This document shows, piece after piece, positions 1 to 15,951 of a DNA stretch of 64,000 nt. The DNA is from Tetrahymena elliotti 4EA (Eukaryota > Ciliophora > Oligohymenophorea > Hymenostomatida > Tetrahymenidae): assembly GCA_000231825.2 (NCBI GenBank), contig JH720312.1, forward strand, positions 62,001 to 126,000, read 5' to 3'. The notes below the pieces were generated by a model. The model saw nothing but the letters and a program-made list of their open reading frames with translations. It was not told the DNA's origin and made no database searches. Position 1 is the first letter of the stretch. Each line of letters begins with the position of its first letter. The position numbers and the translations under genes were made by a program.

Positions 1-1155
1 AATTTACTAATGTCATTAAATATTTGACAAATTTATTAACTAGATTTAAAATATTATAAAAAACACCTATTAATTAGCAAAATTTAGATTAATAAAAAAT
101 GAAATTAAATAACTTTTTCTATTAAATAGATTTTTATTTTTATTTTAAAACTAAAATCTATTGAGATATTTATGATTTAGTCATAGGGTGTATGATAAAG
201 CATTTAATATTTTTGAATGCAAGTAAGAATTCATAAATAAAATTGTAGTTTAAAAGACTAAAATATTTTTAATAAATAGTTTTAATTAGGTGATTAGATT
301 CTGTTTTAACAGAAGTTAAAAAAGAAATTATTAAAAATTTATTTATTTATTTTATTTTCAATTCATATCTAAAAAAATTAATCTGAATTAGTATTAATGT
401 TAATAATAATATGTTTTTTACACAGGGTTCCTAATTAATACTATAAAGCAATAAGGGTATATGAGGGTATGGTTCTTTAGACATATATTTGAAAATTTAG
501 AAAAATATCAATAAGGGTGAGCAGAAAATCTAAAAAACAATTTACAATTATTATGTATTTTGCTAAAAGATGTAATAAAAAGTTAAACAATTTAAAAATT
601 AAAAAAAATTTTTATTCTTTAGGTTTTAAAAGATAAAATTATTCTGAATAAGTAGTTTATATTATTAGGAGGTATATAAATTTATTCAAATTAAAGTGGT
701 AATTATCTTTTGAGTTGACAATAAGTTAAAAAATATAGAAGAATATTGAGAGCTTTAAAACATGAAATTGTAAAGGAATAAATATTTTACATTAGAATGA
801 TATGAATTTATATAAAAATAAAATGATAATTATGATTTTGAGCTAAAAGCAATTCGTAATTAATTAAATTATATTAGTTATTTTTAGTATTTTGAAATAA
901 ATGATATTTATTTATTCTTTTCTTCAATTACCATTTTTTAAATGACTGAAATTAGTTGTATAGTAATAAATATTTTCTTTTTTATAAGATATAAGTGTAG
1001 CAAGTATTTTCTTTGTACTATTTATTGTATTTAGATCTTAATTTCTTAAAATAATTTTCAATCTATTAATTCAGCTATCTAGAAAAATAATTCTTACTTT
1101 TAATAAATAGTTTAGGTATATTTATTGATTTTATGATGATATATTAATTAATGAA
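1..1155. other. AT-rich spacer downstream of kinase A
   Basis: No coding signal was found: TGA occurs in all frames at short intervals even with TAA/TAG read as Gln. It lies 3' of the minus-strand kinase gene. Two short similar G-rich words (caataagggt) occur near 450 and 510. Nothing else is supported. Confidence 0.5.
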
Positions 1156-3295
<2,140 letters not shown>

Positions 3296-4732
3296 AATTG
3301 ATCTAAAAGGCTAATTATTCTTTGAAAAATGTTGATTTAATAATATCTAATCTTTTGACTTATTAATTTATAATAATAATAATAATAAAAAATATTATTT
3401 AATTTTACAATTAAATAAATAAATCAATCAATTAATGCTCTAGTGTTTCTTTAGTTATTATTGTTATAATTAAGGTTTGCTTTATATTACACATAAAAAA
3501 ATTTCTATTTTCATTTTCATAAAATTAATCAACCAATCAATCGTCAAATGAAGAAACACAAACATTTAAATGATTTGAAAAATTCAAAGACATATTAAGT
3601 AAAATAGTAGACCTATTGATTATTTATCAAACCAGTATTTAAGATTTCGTTAAAATTATTATAGAAGAATTTGTTATTTTCCATCATTAAATTCTTTAAA
3701 GAATCCAAAAAACTATTTTAAATGTTAAAAAAATGATCTAAACTTCAAGTAGAATATTTTTTAGTAAATTTTATAGATAAATAAATATTCTAGTTTAAAT
3801 TAATTTGCAGAATCAATAGCATTTTTATTTAATTTCAAAAAAAGCTCACAAAATTTGATTAAATTTTAGAAGTTTTATGGAAATAATTATTTATCAATAA
3901 GTTAAGGTTATTGCTATCCTTAAATCTTTATTTTTAAAATTGTCTAATCTATCTAATCACCATCAAAATTAAGATTGTATCTTCTTTATTAAATTAGATG
4001 AATTATATGCTTTATAAATAATAAGATTCATAAAACTCAAATCTCTACTTTTCTAGGAATTTAATAAATAGTTTGAAAAATAATAAATAAATTAAATAAT
4101 AGATTTTCACACATTAATTACTATTTTTTTGCTATAATTATAATAATTTTTGTAGAATTCTATCAATGTATCAGAAATTATAAAAGTGTCTATTCATCAT
4201 TAAGTGTTGCTATTCCAAATAAAGAAAAATATAAGATATTTCATTTTTTTTAGCTTTTAAAACTTAATTTTATTGTACTAAATGTACTATTAAAATAATT
4301 AAAATTAGTCCTTTTATTAACGTATACATACACATTTACTTTTTTAAGTTGCTCCTTATAGATTTATCTTATATTCAATTATTTTATAAATTTATATTTA
4401 GGAAATTTAGTTTTTGAGTCAGTAGATAATAACATAAATTAAATATGAGTTATAACAAATGATGAGATAAAATTATAATTATTAAAAATAATCAAAATAG
4501 ATTGAAATTAATCAAATTTTTATCATTTTTCAGATAAGCTTACTTACATTTACGTTAAAAAAATACATTTTTTTATGAGATAATAAAATAATATGTATTT
4601 GTTTTAATTTATGTGTAATCCCCTATTGAAACAATAAGTAACATAGTTTAGATTAAATATGGCCTAAGAAAAAATGTTTTTAATTTACAATAGATTTTTT
4701 CATCTATTTTAACTTAAATTTTCAATTATTTA
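3296..4732. other. Spacer between kinase A start and MORN gene end
   Basis: AT-rich with simple repeats (TAA repeats near 3370-3385, AATC/AAATAAAT words near 3415-3435). It must contain the promoter of kinase A. No gene is visible. Confidence 0.45.
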
Positions 4733-5542
4733 TCAGATCTACTTCACTATTTTATCATTATGATATATTCCTTTACTGACTTATTAGTTTTTGTTGTGTA
4801 TTTCTCCATACCCAAATCTTTTGTTATCTTTCCAAAATCCAATGTATGTTTCACCACTTTTATAGAATTTTTTCCCAAATCCATTAGCTTAGTTATCATT
4901 ATGCTCACCAATAAAAGATTCTTATAAAGGCCATTCTCCATATCCCTGATAGGTATTATCTTTGTTATAACCTTAGTGCACTAAACCAGTAGAAGAAATA
5001 TAGTAACCCTTCCCACAGGCTTTATCATTTTTAAAATATCCTTCATAGAAAGCACCTGATATTTTTGATAAAATGTGAAACTATTAAATAAATTAAAATA
5101 ATTTACCAGAATCAAAAAATTCTATTCCTCTTCCATTCCTCAATTCATCTTTCATTTGGAAAAAACCACAACAATTTGTGAACTTTTTAAAAACTAACGC
5201 AGGAGCTTCAAAATTCTCTAACTCTATATTCTCAAAAAAGAAATCACCTCTTGATTCTAATTTATCTTTTACTTCTTTGCTTAATTTCTATATTAATTTA
5301 CTAATATCTCCCATGTTCTTTTCTTTTTCTTTTTTATATTATTCTTCTGCCACATTAGAAGAATCAAAAACCATAATACTTTTGAGTTTTTCCAATTAAA
5401 GATTTACTAAGTTTGATATAAATGAAAAATGATTTTTTATTCTACTTTGATTTAATTTCTCTTATTAAACATTTTATTTTATTTGTTCCACACATTTTTT
5501 GACAGATTACAATAAACTTTCTTAAAATTAATCAAGATCCAT
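4733..5542 (-). CDS. MORN-repeat protein
   Basis: Two exons, 5542-5107 and 5055-4733 (51-bp intron with GTAAAT and ATCAG ends), give 252 residues ending TGA. The first about 140 residues are charged and probably helical or coiled coil (many Glu/Lys/Gln). The C-terminal half carries about four MORN-type repeats with the pattern Y-x-G-x-W/F-x-x-x-x-x-x-G-x-G, seen as FYEGYFKNDKACGKGYY, TYQGYGEWPL, ANGFGKKFYKSG and TYIGFWKDNKRFGYGEI. MORN repeats usually tether proteins to membranes or cytoskeleton and are abundant in ciliate cortical proteins. The precise role cannot be told. It lies between the two paralogous kinases on the same strand. About twenty in-frame TAA/TAG codons are read as Gln. Confidence 0.85.
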
Positions 5543-6622
5543 TTTTTTAGAACAGTATTTGAAAGATAAAAAATATTAAAAATTACTTATTTCCTAAGCA
5601 AATTTATCTAATTTCTTAGATTCAAAATTTTGATTGTTGATTTTTGATTTGAAAAAAAAAAAAACATTTTTTTAATCAAAAATAAAAAAATGATTAATTT
5701 CTTTGAAATACAAAATTGAAAAAATAATAAATTGTTAAATTGTAAATAATTTAAATATAAAAATAAATTAAATTTTATAAACCCACTTTATGAATAAATA
5801 TTAAGCATAATAAATCAATTTTATGAATTAAAGATTTAATCTGCTTTTCTGATAATTTATTTACAAGAAAACAAAAAATTTTAAAAATAAATCATGCTAA
5901 TAGATAGAGCTAAAATTATGTTATTGTCTAACTTAATTAAAGATAAGATGAATCAACTCAAACATAATTTAATTTGGTTACTTTCAATAAAATCATAAAG
6001 GAGTTTTTGACAACACTCTGATTAAAGAATTGATAATTTCAAAACAAATGTAATAAATAAACAGAGGTAAACAAAACTGATTATATTAATTATTAATATA
6101 TTTTTTATAAATTTATGAAAGAGTAGAAATAATATTAGTATCAAGAATTTTCAATAGTTAATTTTATCAGTTATTGAACCAAAGATTGACTTTTATAGAT
6201 ATTTTAGTGTAGTTATTTAGTTAGTTTATACAATTAAATAATTGAGGTAAATAATTCCTTCCTACCTAGTCTTGATAGATAATTGAAATAGATATAAATT
6301 AAGGTTAATGATCAATGGATAATTTAGACTAACAGATCTTTAATTTCCAATCTTTTGAAATAATTTTCTTTTTATTCAAATCTTATCTTTTGATAAGCGT
6401 ATCTAATAATGTAGTTACTATAGTTATTTATTTTTATATAATTTAGTTAATAATCAGTTGTGTTTTCTTATTTTTAAAATTATTAATAGTTTTTTATTGT
6501 ATTACTTTATATTTTCATTACTTTTTATTATTTTTATTTTCTTCATTAATCTAATTAATTCACAAGCATTTATTTATTGATTGTTAAAAGAAATCATGTA
6601 CCAAGCCATTAAAATAAATTGA
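5543..6622. other. Spacer upstream of MORN gene
   Basis: AT-rich spacer with an A12 run near 5653. It holds the MORN gene promoter and the 3' flank of kinase B. No coding frame is supported. Confidence 0.45.
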
Positions 6623-9148
6623 TCAGTTTTTATTTTTATCTCTTGTCATACAACCAAAAGCAATTAAGAATCTATCTAAGAATGATTCATCCTTTGTCTA
6701 CTTCTCGGTTGTGGAATTTTATTAGATGGGCTTTTATGGGGCATAATACATAGAGTTACTATCCATGTAACGAGGATACACATTTTGAGTATTGTTTTAA
6801 GAATAGTACATATTATTTTAGTATTGATTTTTAGGAAAAGTTTAAAATTTTTAGTATGATCTATCATTTGAAGAAGCAATACTATCATTAACAGAATTAA
6901 TAGATGGTTAATCTGCAATAATATGTTTAGTTTATATTGATCTCTAAGCAAGAGTGTTTTGATTTTATTATTTCATCACTTCATCAATTTTAATGCCAGT
7001 TCTCTTGTAGAATTTTTACATCCATTTATGTGATAAGATTTCCTCCATAGATAATCTATGGAGAGGATTATGTTATAAAATACCACGTATTAATTCTTCT
7101 AAATCCTTAGGTACAAAAGGTTCAAATACAATTTCCTAACGATTGCGGATATTTTTTAATTTAGTTTGATCATCATGACCTAAGAAAGGTGCATATCCAT
7201 GAATGAGTTCATACAATAATATACCAAGGCACCATATATCTACTCTGTGATCATGGGGTTAATTTTCAATCATTTCTGGTGGCATATAATCAACAGTACC
7301 ACAAAATGTTTTTCTTACTATGCTATTTCTTTATTCAGCACTCCAGCCAAAATCACAAAGCTTAACATCTCCTTTTCCATCAATAAGCAAATTTTCGGGC
7401 TATTAAATAGTAAATAATATTAATTTTAGTAGTTAATATTTCTAATTAAAATAAGGAATCAAAAAAATATTATAAAAAGAAAATTTTGCTAAAAATGTAG
7501 AATCAGTTTGGTTTATTTTATGAAAGAAAATTTAATGTTTATTTAGGGGGATTAATATTAAAAAATCATAAAAAATTAGTTTTGTTGAAATTCTATTTAT
7601 CAAACAACAATTATAATTTTTTTTAAATTAGTTAGGTGGGAAGACTGATTTGAATTCGATATGTTTTTAATTGACTAAAAATAATGTATCAAATTTAAAT
7701 GAAATAAGTAATTAATATTTATTTATTTCTATTTTACTGAATTTATTATTAACTATTGCATATTAAAAACAAGCTCAAATTCCCATTATTTTCAGCTTTA
7801 TTTCCCTTATCAAAGTAGGTTTTTTTTATTTTTAATTTAATTTTTCTCAGTTAGGATTTTTTGATTTTTCAATTAGTTGTTTGCTTGACTAATATTTTAG
7901 AAAATAGAAAATTAAGTTGATTAATAATTTCTAGGTGCCTGGGCTGTTCATGCCTTTACATTTTTTATTAAGTATATTTGTATTTTCATTCTCACTGAAT
8001 TTATTCAAAAATAGTGAGTATTAAAAATCATTTAAGTAAGTTTGATGGATTAAAATATTATCCACTCAATTAAATATCAAACCGTTCTAGTTTTTTTAAC
8101 TAAATTTTCAATGTTTGATTTGAAAAAGTAGGTACCTTTAAGTCACGATGGATGATACTGTTTTTATGAAGATGGTCTATTCCTAAGCAAGTTTGATAAA
8201 AGAATCTGAATGCAAGCTCTTCAGAGAATTTTTTAACTTTACGGAGGTTATGGAATAAGCTTCCTTGCTCTGCATATTCTAAAACAAGATAAACGTATTA
8301 CTTATCTTCAAAATAATGATAAAGTTTGCAAATATTAGGGTGATTCATTCTTTTTTGAATTTTAATTTCTCTCTTCAAGTTGTCAATAGTACAATATTGG
8401 AAAATAGTAGATTTATGCATCTAATTTTGTTAATTTATAAAATTAAAATCATAAGACAATTGTCTCTATATAAGAAAATTGAAATCAGTAGCATATTAAT
8501 CCTTTTGAAATGCTATTAAATATATGCCTAAAATCATCTTTTAGGGAATTAAATTCATTCTCTAGATGGCTCAAAATTTTCAACTTTTGAGAATTAAAGA
8601 ATACTTTCACATATCCTTAATTTAATAAATAAATGAACATAATAATAACATACCATTTTTATAGCATATTTTTTTCCGTCAGATTTATCAATTGCTAATT
8701 TGACAGTACCATAGGAACCTTATCCAAGGAAGGCCTTTTTATCGTTTTAATCTAAGAATGTATAATCATCAACAGTTTTTCTTGACTAATTCCTTGTGCT
8801 GGTTGAAGATTGGTCATCTTTGGAGCTACGGCTTACTTCTTTTGCTGGTTATTAATTATCTTTACTCCTATATGTTAAAAAAAGAAATGAATATTATTTC
8901 ATCTTGATGAAAATCCAAGAAATTGATCTAATTTAATCAAAAATATTTTTATTTTTGTCAAAAATAAACAAAAAAAATTTTATTGAACTCATAGTTAAAT
9001 CTTTATTTTCCTACTATTTTTGCTTGAAAGTTATTTTCTACTGTAAAAAAATAATATATGTTTACCAATTGATATCAGAAATAGGCCTACTTTAGAAATT
9101 ATTATAGGCTCCATAATTATTAGGTTGTTGCTAAAGTGATTAGTACAT
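6623..9148 (-). CDS. Aurora-like serine/threonine protein kinase (kinase B)
   Basis: Exons 9148-9066, 8867-8654, 8420-8136 and 7399-6623 join in frame to 452 residues. Motifs are the glycine loop GQGSYGTVKLA, KYAIK (Lys about 98), HRDLKPENLL (Asp about 192), CDFGWSAEQ (Asp about 210), [15 protein letters not shown] and the C-lobe WCLGILLYELIHGY. Exon 3 is 285 nt in both kinase A and B, and the intron positions after AIK and after HRDLK match, so they arose by duplication. The C-terminus, ESFLDR...IAFGCMTRDK, matches the tail of kinase A. The intron before exon 4 is unusually long (7400-8135, 736 bp). The start (MYQSLQQQ) is the first in-frame ATG; the frame stays open upstream of it as Gln-rich sequence, so a longer N-terminus is possible. 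Aurora assignment rests on the DFGWS/CGTVDY region. Confidence 0.86.
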
Positions 9149-10752
9149 CTATTATGAATTATTGTAGTCTACTAATAGTTCTAGCTTTATTAAATATCTA
9201 TGCTTTTATTTAGGTGTTGATTGTTGTTATTGCTACTTATTTTTTACTTGCTTCCGTTTTGGATATATAGTGAATTAATTAATTAACTAATAAATTGAAT
9301 GTATATAAGTTAGACTTTAAGTCTTTAGGTTTATTTGTTTGTTTGTTTCTTATTTTTTCTTTGTATTTTTTTAATTTAATTTAATTTGTTTATCAATATT
9401 TTTTATGCGTTCTCTCTCCTTTTTTTTCACAGTAATTCCAATTAATTTTTGATTAAATGTCTGATACCATTTAATTATTAATTAATTATTTGTCTCTTTT
9501 TTACATTAACTCTAATATAATAGCTATTATCAATATTTTTTATTGAAAAATCTAACTTAAAACATTAGTGTTGCTTTTATAGTTAATACTATCACTTATT
9601 TTTGAAGACAGCGTATCAATTGAGTTCAAACTCCTAATTTTAAAAATCCAGTTCAATTCCTTTTTGAAGAAATGAGTAAATTAATTTCACTCTCGTATTT
9701 AAATGATTCTTATGCCTTATTCTAGTAAGACGGAGAGAAGTTATTTAGAAGAAGATTTGCAAAATAAACCAATACACAACAAGCCCATCATATTATTATA
9801 TTGATTTATTTATATTACTGAATAATTTATTAGTAATTAGTATTTATGTATTTCTCTCTATAACTTTTTACAAATTTTATTAAAGCTAAATTGAAAATCT
9901 AGTAAAAAATGATATAAAATCCTTTTTAAAACATGTATTTAAATTATTAATATTAATATCAATTTTACTTAAATAAATTATTTATATGTTTTTTAAACAT
10001 ATTTTTTAAATTCATGTTAAAAATAAAGATAGATAGATAAAAATTTAATGGCTATTTAATTAAGCTTTCATGAATGGTACTAAATTTAATTTTTGAATAT
10101 TTGTCTTAAGCGTTAGGGTTTTTCTATCAGATTAATTTACAAACAATCTATTTTTATCTATTTTATTTGAAAGAAGTAACAAAAGGAGTTATGATATCTT
10201 ATATATAGCAAAGTCTATACGAATTTCTAATTCTTGTTATAATTTCTATTGAAAAAATAATGTAAAAACTTTTAAAGAATTTTACAATTCCTTTAAATAA
10301 TTTATTTAAAATATTATTTTTGCTAAAAAACTAAAAATTTATCTCAAATATTTGAAATACATTTGCTTTTTTGCTTTACTTAAAATAAAATATTTAAAAA
10401 TTTGAATTTAAAATCTTAATAAAAAAAGTAATTATTTTATATTTTCTTATTAATATAAATTTAGGGTGGATTTCATTGATCATGACTTTATAAACTAGAA
10501 TTTGCAGTGTAAAGATGATGCTAAATTTAAAATATTTAATAAATTCGTTTTATTATTAGTATATTAAAAAGTACATTGGATATCTACATTACTCTCTTTA
10601 TAGAGTAATTATTATTCAGATTTAGTGATAAAATAGATAGATACTTTCAATTATCTAAGTAGCCAACCCTTGAATTCAACATAAAAAAACATATAAAATA
10701 GGAAACTAGAAATATATAATTATTAGATAAATTGTAAGGAAATAAATTTGAA
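9149..10752. other. Divergent promoter region, kinase B / small membrane protein
   Basis: 1.6 kb between two gene 5' ends on opposite strands, very AT-rich with no open frame of note. Both promoters should lie here, but no specific site can be named. Confidence 0.45.
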
Positions 10753-11328
10753 ATGAGTTTTGATTTGTATAATAGATTTGCACTATCTAAATATGCAAGA
10801 GTAGAATACTATTCATATTTGGATGAAAATGCATAGTTAGATTTCTAAAATTATCTAGATTTATGGAGTATTAACCCAAATCATAATTTGATTTCATAAG
10901 AAGACGATCAAGCAACAAATGTTAAACTAAATGATTTAAAAGATGGATATAAAATAGCTTAAGTTTAATCTTTTTTATCTATGGGATTACTATATTATTT
11001 TGGTAATGGATTTAAAACAAATTTACCATGGTATTTTAGATATCCAAGACATATTGTTTGTATTAGTATTGGGACAATTATTCTACCAAAGTATTTAATA
11101 GGGAGCAAGTTTAGTAATCATTTTAGAAGCTTTTAAGAAAAGCAGATTGAATATAGTTAGTAAATCTAATCTTAGAAGGAGGAAATACAAAAAATCAAAT
11201 AAAATTTAGAAAATCCTGAATATTTATTATCAGTAATAAGTAACTTAAGTACTGAATAATCTACATCAAGCGAAAATAAAAGATCTAAATAATTAGAAGA
11301 AATTTTAAAAGATTAAAAAAGTAAATGA
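10753..11328 (+). CDS. Small predicted membrane protein, unknown function
   Basis: One uninterrupted exon of 191 codons from ATG to TGA, with 19 in-frame TAA/TAG codons read as Gln. It begins MSFDLYNRFALSKY. The first about 70 residues are polar. Two hydrophobic stretches follow, FLSMGLLYYFG (about 76-86) and HIVCISIGTIILPKYLI (about 103-119), with a FRYPRH motif between them. The last about 65 residues are Gln/Glu/Lys-rich and probably coiled coil. The layout resembles small two-TM organelle membrane proteins, but I do not recognise a family. It is the only intronless complete gene in the window. Confidence 0.75.
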
Positions 11329-12019
11329 GTTAACTTTTATGTAAATATGTTTAATAAAAACTGAGTTAGTCTCTAATTCTATTATCTCAATAAATTATAA
11401 TTAATATTTTCTTAATCTTATTTCAAACTAGTTAGAATATGATTTCATTTTTTATAAATAATATTTCTAAACTAATCATATGATATGTTATATGTGAGAT
11501 TTGCATTTAGATTAAATACTAGTTAAATTCTATTAATTTTAATCTAAAAAATATAAATAAAACGTAAGTAATATCATTTCCATTTTGAATAAATAATTAA
11601 GTTTTATATTAGTAGATAATTAAACAAGTAAGATTATATTTTAGTAGCTAAATTATACTTAATAAATAAAAATGTATTTATTCTCTCTAATAAATTATAT
11701 TTCCTTCTATAAATTTATTTTTTATTAGGATTCAATATCATGTAAATTATATGGTTTGAAGAAGAAATAGTATCTTTAATAAATATTTAAAATAATTTTG
11801 TTTGCCATACAAAAAATATAGAAATTTACTCAGATAAAATAATCTTCAATATTTTTTAAGCAGATTAATAAAAAATATTATTTTAATTTTTTACTTTTAA
11901 TTAATTATTAAGAATGACTTGTTAATGAACAACTATTAATTTAACACGTCTATTTACAAATAAGGAGAAAAATATTTAATATTTATTTAATGTTAAAAAA
12001 CTATCAGAGAATAAAATGC
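11329..12019. other. Convergent 3' spacer
   Basis: It lies between the ends of the plus-strand small membrane gene and the minus-strand histidine kinase. AT-rich with no gene seen. Confidence 0.45.
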
Positions 12020-15000
12020 TCAAATGTATTTATTGTGGTTTTTAGATTTAATTACTTGAATGAGTTTGTTAATTTAGTCTTTAAATATTGTTTTATCAGT
12101 TATCGGTTTATGAATATATGAGAGTATATTCAAATTTTCCATTTCTTTTATATAATAGGATTCACTACCTGCAGATATTAATACTACCTCAGGTTATTTT
12201 ATATTTTTATCCATACTTCTAACTGTTTATACTAACTAAATTCCACTTATTATTGGCATTTGTATATCTGTTATTATTGCATCGTATTAATCATTTTTTA
12301 AAGCATTAAGTGCTTTAGTAGGATCAACAAATTCTTCAATTTTTATTTCATTTGAAAATTCTCTGAGATTTACTTTTAATGAGAGAATATTGAATTAGGA
12401 ATCATCTATTATCATAATTTTAATCTTTTTTACAGCAATTTGTTGAGGTACTTTTTCTAAATAAATTTTTTCATTGCTTTCTTTAAAAAAAATACTTGTC
12501 TTTGTAATATTTAGATTTTTTGGTCTTCTTTAGAAATTATATTCTTAAGTAGACTACTCATCTAAGTATTAGCTGTGATTTTCTGTTAGAATTAACATGC
12601 AATCTTAATTATTTAACTCTTAAAGATTTTTTTGTACTTTTAAAAGTCTATTCAAATGTTCTTATGAATCTAAAATAAGATTCTGGCTCTCACATTTTTG
12701 GTCATTAAATTTGGGGCTATTGTTAGTATTATTTTAAAGCTATATTTTGTTTTAATCACTACAGAAATGAATAGAAGAATCTAATTTTTCTATCTTTTGC
12801 TTTTATATTTAGTCAGATTTTGGTTATTTGTCTAATTCAAAATAAAATTTTGAGCCTTTTCCTTCTTCTGAACTAACTTAAATTTAGCTATTGCTGCTCA
12901 TTATTTCAATAAATTTTTTGCAAATTATCAAACCAAGTCCAATCCCTATTTTTAAATTAATATCATAAAGTACTTACTCAAAGAAAAAATTTTGAAAAGG
13001 AATTGTTTTTAATTACCATTTGAGTTCAAGTTGTATTAATTAAATGTGCCAAATTCTTTAAAAAGATTTTACTTTATAGTACTGGTCATTCCTACTCCCG
13101 TATCTTCAACAGATATTCCAATTTTATTTTAAGAATCTTCAAACTGTTCAATATTAATTTTAATGAAGCCTTCTAATGTAAATTTTAATGAATTAGAGAT
13201 GAAATTCATTAATATTTATTTAAGTCTAATTCGGTCTGTCTATATCAAGATAGAGCTTTCGTTTTGAGAATTATTGCAAATTAATTAAATATTCTTTGCC
13301 TGAGCCTGAATTTGAAATATATCAAAAACCTCTAAAATGAGTTCTATTAAATTAAATTTAGTAATATTTAATTTGATAGAATTGGCACTTTTACTAAATT
13401 GGCTATAATCTAGAATATCATTTATCATCTAAAGAAGCATCATAGAGTTTGTATATATTATCTTAAGTAATTTTTAATGAGTAAAGTGTATTTTGTTTAC
13501 AAATTACTCTTCAGATTTATTTTGTTTTTAAAATTTTTTTTTGATTGAATTAATTTGCGTTGTTTACAAAGAGTTTTTAATCTAGTTACAAGTTTGAGAT
13601 TCTGAATTAAATACAAATTAAGATTAAACTTAATTCTTTGGGGAGTTATACTCTTCTGATATAAAAGAAGACGTAGATTAAATTATATCATTTTGTAAAT
13701 AATCTGTAATAGAAATTATGCTGTTTAGAGGAGTTTTTAGATCATGAGAAACTGTAGCTAACAATTTATCTTTGTATTCATTCATTTTCTCAAGCTACTG
13801 ATTTCTCCTTTCAATAGAATCGTTACTCAACAAAATAAGTATTGCGAACTTTCCCTACCAGAGACAAGTAGCATATTTAGCTAAGTAAAATTAGTTTTTA
13901 AAACAAAAACACTTTCTAGACTCTTTTATACTAAGAATTTTGAGCTCAACATTTGAGATATCTGTTGTTTGTTAAATCTGTTTATCATAAATTTAATATT
14001 CCTATTAAAAATTTTCTTAAAGGATATCTTAAAGTATAGTTGTTTAACCTTGTTCTTCAACTTAGATGAAAGATTCCCTTTTAGAATTCATTTAAATAAG
14101 ATTTCCATTTTAAGAATCAAATGATACCATTTCATTTAACTTTTATTTTAATTCACATTAATCATTTATTTCAAATAACTCTTTTGTCTTATTATTGAAG
14201 TGATTTATGTTGACATCATCCCACTTGTAAATTGTTTTTTATTTTAGTTAATTCTTTTTATCATTAATTGTCATTTTGTTGAATGTCTATTGTAAGTCTA
14301 TATTTATTTAGTTTATATTATTTATTTTTTCAAAACAGTAAGGAGGAGTGAATATTATCATTGAAGAAGGGATAAGTAAATCTATAACTTACTGTTGTAT
14401 ACTAAGATTGCTAAGTTGATTATAATTCATTATAAATTGATTCTTCCTTTACTTTTCATCATAATATTATATAAATATTATATGAAATTCTAAAAAAGCT
14501 ATGATAACCATATAAGGTATATAGTCTGAATCTTGGTATCGAACTTAAAAAACTATAGTACAAAATCCCATCACTAAAGCCTTACTAATCCATGATTAGT
14601 AGAATCGTGTTATAAAACATAGACAACAAGCTATATTTAAAAAAAATACTGTAAACTCTACCTAAAGATAAGTAAAAAGAAGTATTATTACTATATAAAC
14701 GCCAGAAAAAAACACTATATTATATCTTTTAATCTTTTCTTACAAAGAGATTGTACATTACATAGACCATTTCAATCAAAAAAATAAAGCACATGCACAG
14801 ATATGCTACTTTAAAGTATTTGTTTCCTAATAAAAATAATAAAAAAGATTCTTTATATAGTAGAGATAATTTAAAAGATATTAATATTAAGTAAATGATA
14901 TTTCAAAAATAAAAATTGAAAGCTTTATCCATCAAGTTTTATTTACTTATTATAAAGGTTACCATTGAAAGTAGCGTTATTAAAGATATGAGCACAAAAC

Positions 15001-15196
15001 CTTAAATATTGTTAAAGATTAGAGCATTAGAGATGAGAAAAGCTATTCCAACAATAACTTAAAATATTGAAAAATACTTTAAAATTTTTAGTAAAAACAT
15101 ATTTTAGCTATTCTAAAATAAGTCTGAGATTATCTTTTCTTTTATTTTAAGATAGAAACAACTCAATTAACTCTTCTCTTTTTCATCAAAACTCAT
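12020..15196 (-). CDS. Membrane hybrid sensor histidine kinase 1
   Basis: Exons 15196-14947, 14826-14744, 14661-13017 and 12945-12020 join in frame to 967 residues. The N-terminal about 230 residues are hydrophobic, about six membrane segments without a recognised sensor domain. The dimerisation/phospho-acceptor motif VSHDLKTPLNS carries His about 417 (codon 13744-13746). The ATPase domain shows the N box NFISNSLKFT, G1 VEDTGVGM and G2 GIGLGLIICKK. A C-terminal receiver contains IMIIDDSQ, phospho-acceptor Asp about 886 in IITDIQMP (codon 12266-12268) and the conserved Lys in HKP. His-to-Asp relay within one protein is therefore expected. An intron interrupts the codon before the G2 box. The tandem copy at 15952-19323 has the same domain order and matching intron positions near the membrane part and the G2 box. 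Confidence 0.92.
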
Positions 15197-15951
15197 TTTT
15201 TTAACTTTACTTGTATTGAAAATTAATTCCTCCTATCCAAGTTTTTTAATATTTTTTTTCTCAATTTAATTAAAATAGTAATATGAATATCTATTTTTCA
15301 TCAATATTTTTTCATATTCTTAATTATTAAAAGTTTATTTAAGTAAATTAACTTCAATTCCTGATAAATTTATGATTTTTTACCATTTAACCATATTAAA
15401 ATTCTACATCTAGGCTATAAGGATATAGTATTAAAGCTCTTTAAAAAAGATTAAACTTCTAAAATCTTAATATTTGGTTGTATTTTTATTTTTTCAAAGT
15501 TATTTGATAAGCAAGCAAAACTATATTTTTTTATGGTTAATAAAAAGATTTCATTTATAAATGATTTCTATAGTAATATTTAGTGTAGATAGATATGAGA
15601 AATAGAAAAAATAATTATTTCAATTTAATCTTTTTTAACAAGATAATTAGGTAAGATGAAGATTCTTTTTAAAAAAATAAAATGTTTTAGAATAAATTTC
15701 TTATAGCTTAAGGCTTGCTAATAATCAAAAAAATAATTAACATTTTTTAATAAAAATTTTGATACTAAATAACAAATAAAGTTGCTACTTTAATTAAACT
15801 TTCTTTAATTCAAGTTTTTTTACTAAAAATAAAAATAACTTGGCTTGATTGTTCTTGTTTATTATTATTTTATATTTTTTTGTTTTGATTTTATTTTGAG
15901 GCTTAACATAATTCCTGTTTGATTTACTACATCCTTGATTAAAATAGCATT
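15197..15951. other. Spacer between tandem histidine kinases
   Basis: 755 bp AT-rich spacer holding the promoter of histidine kinase 1 and the 3' end of histidine kinase 2. No gene is seen. Confidence 0.45.
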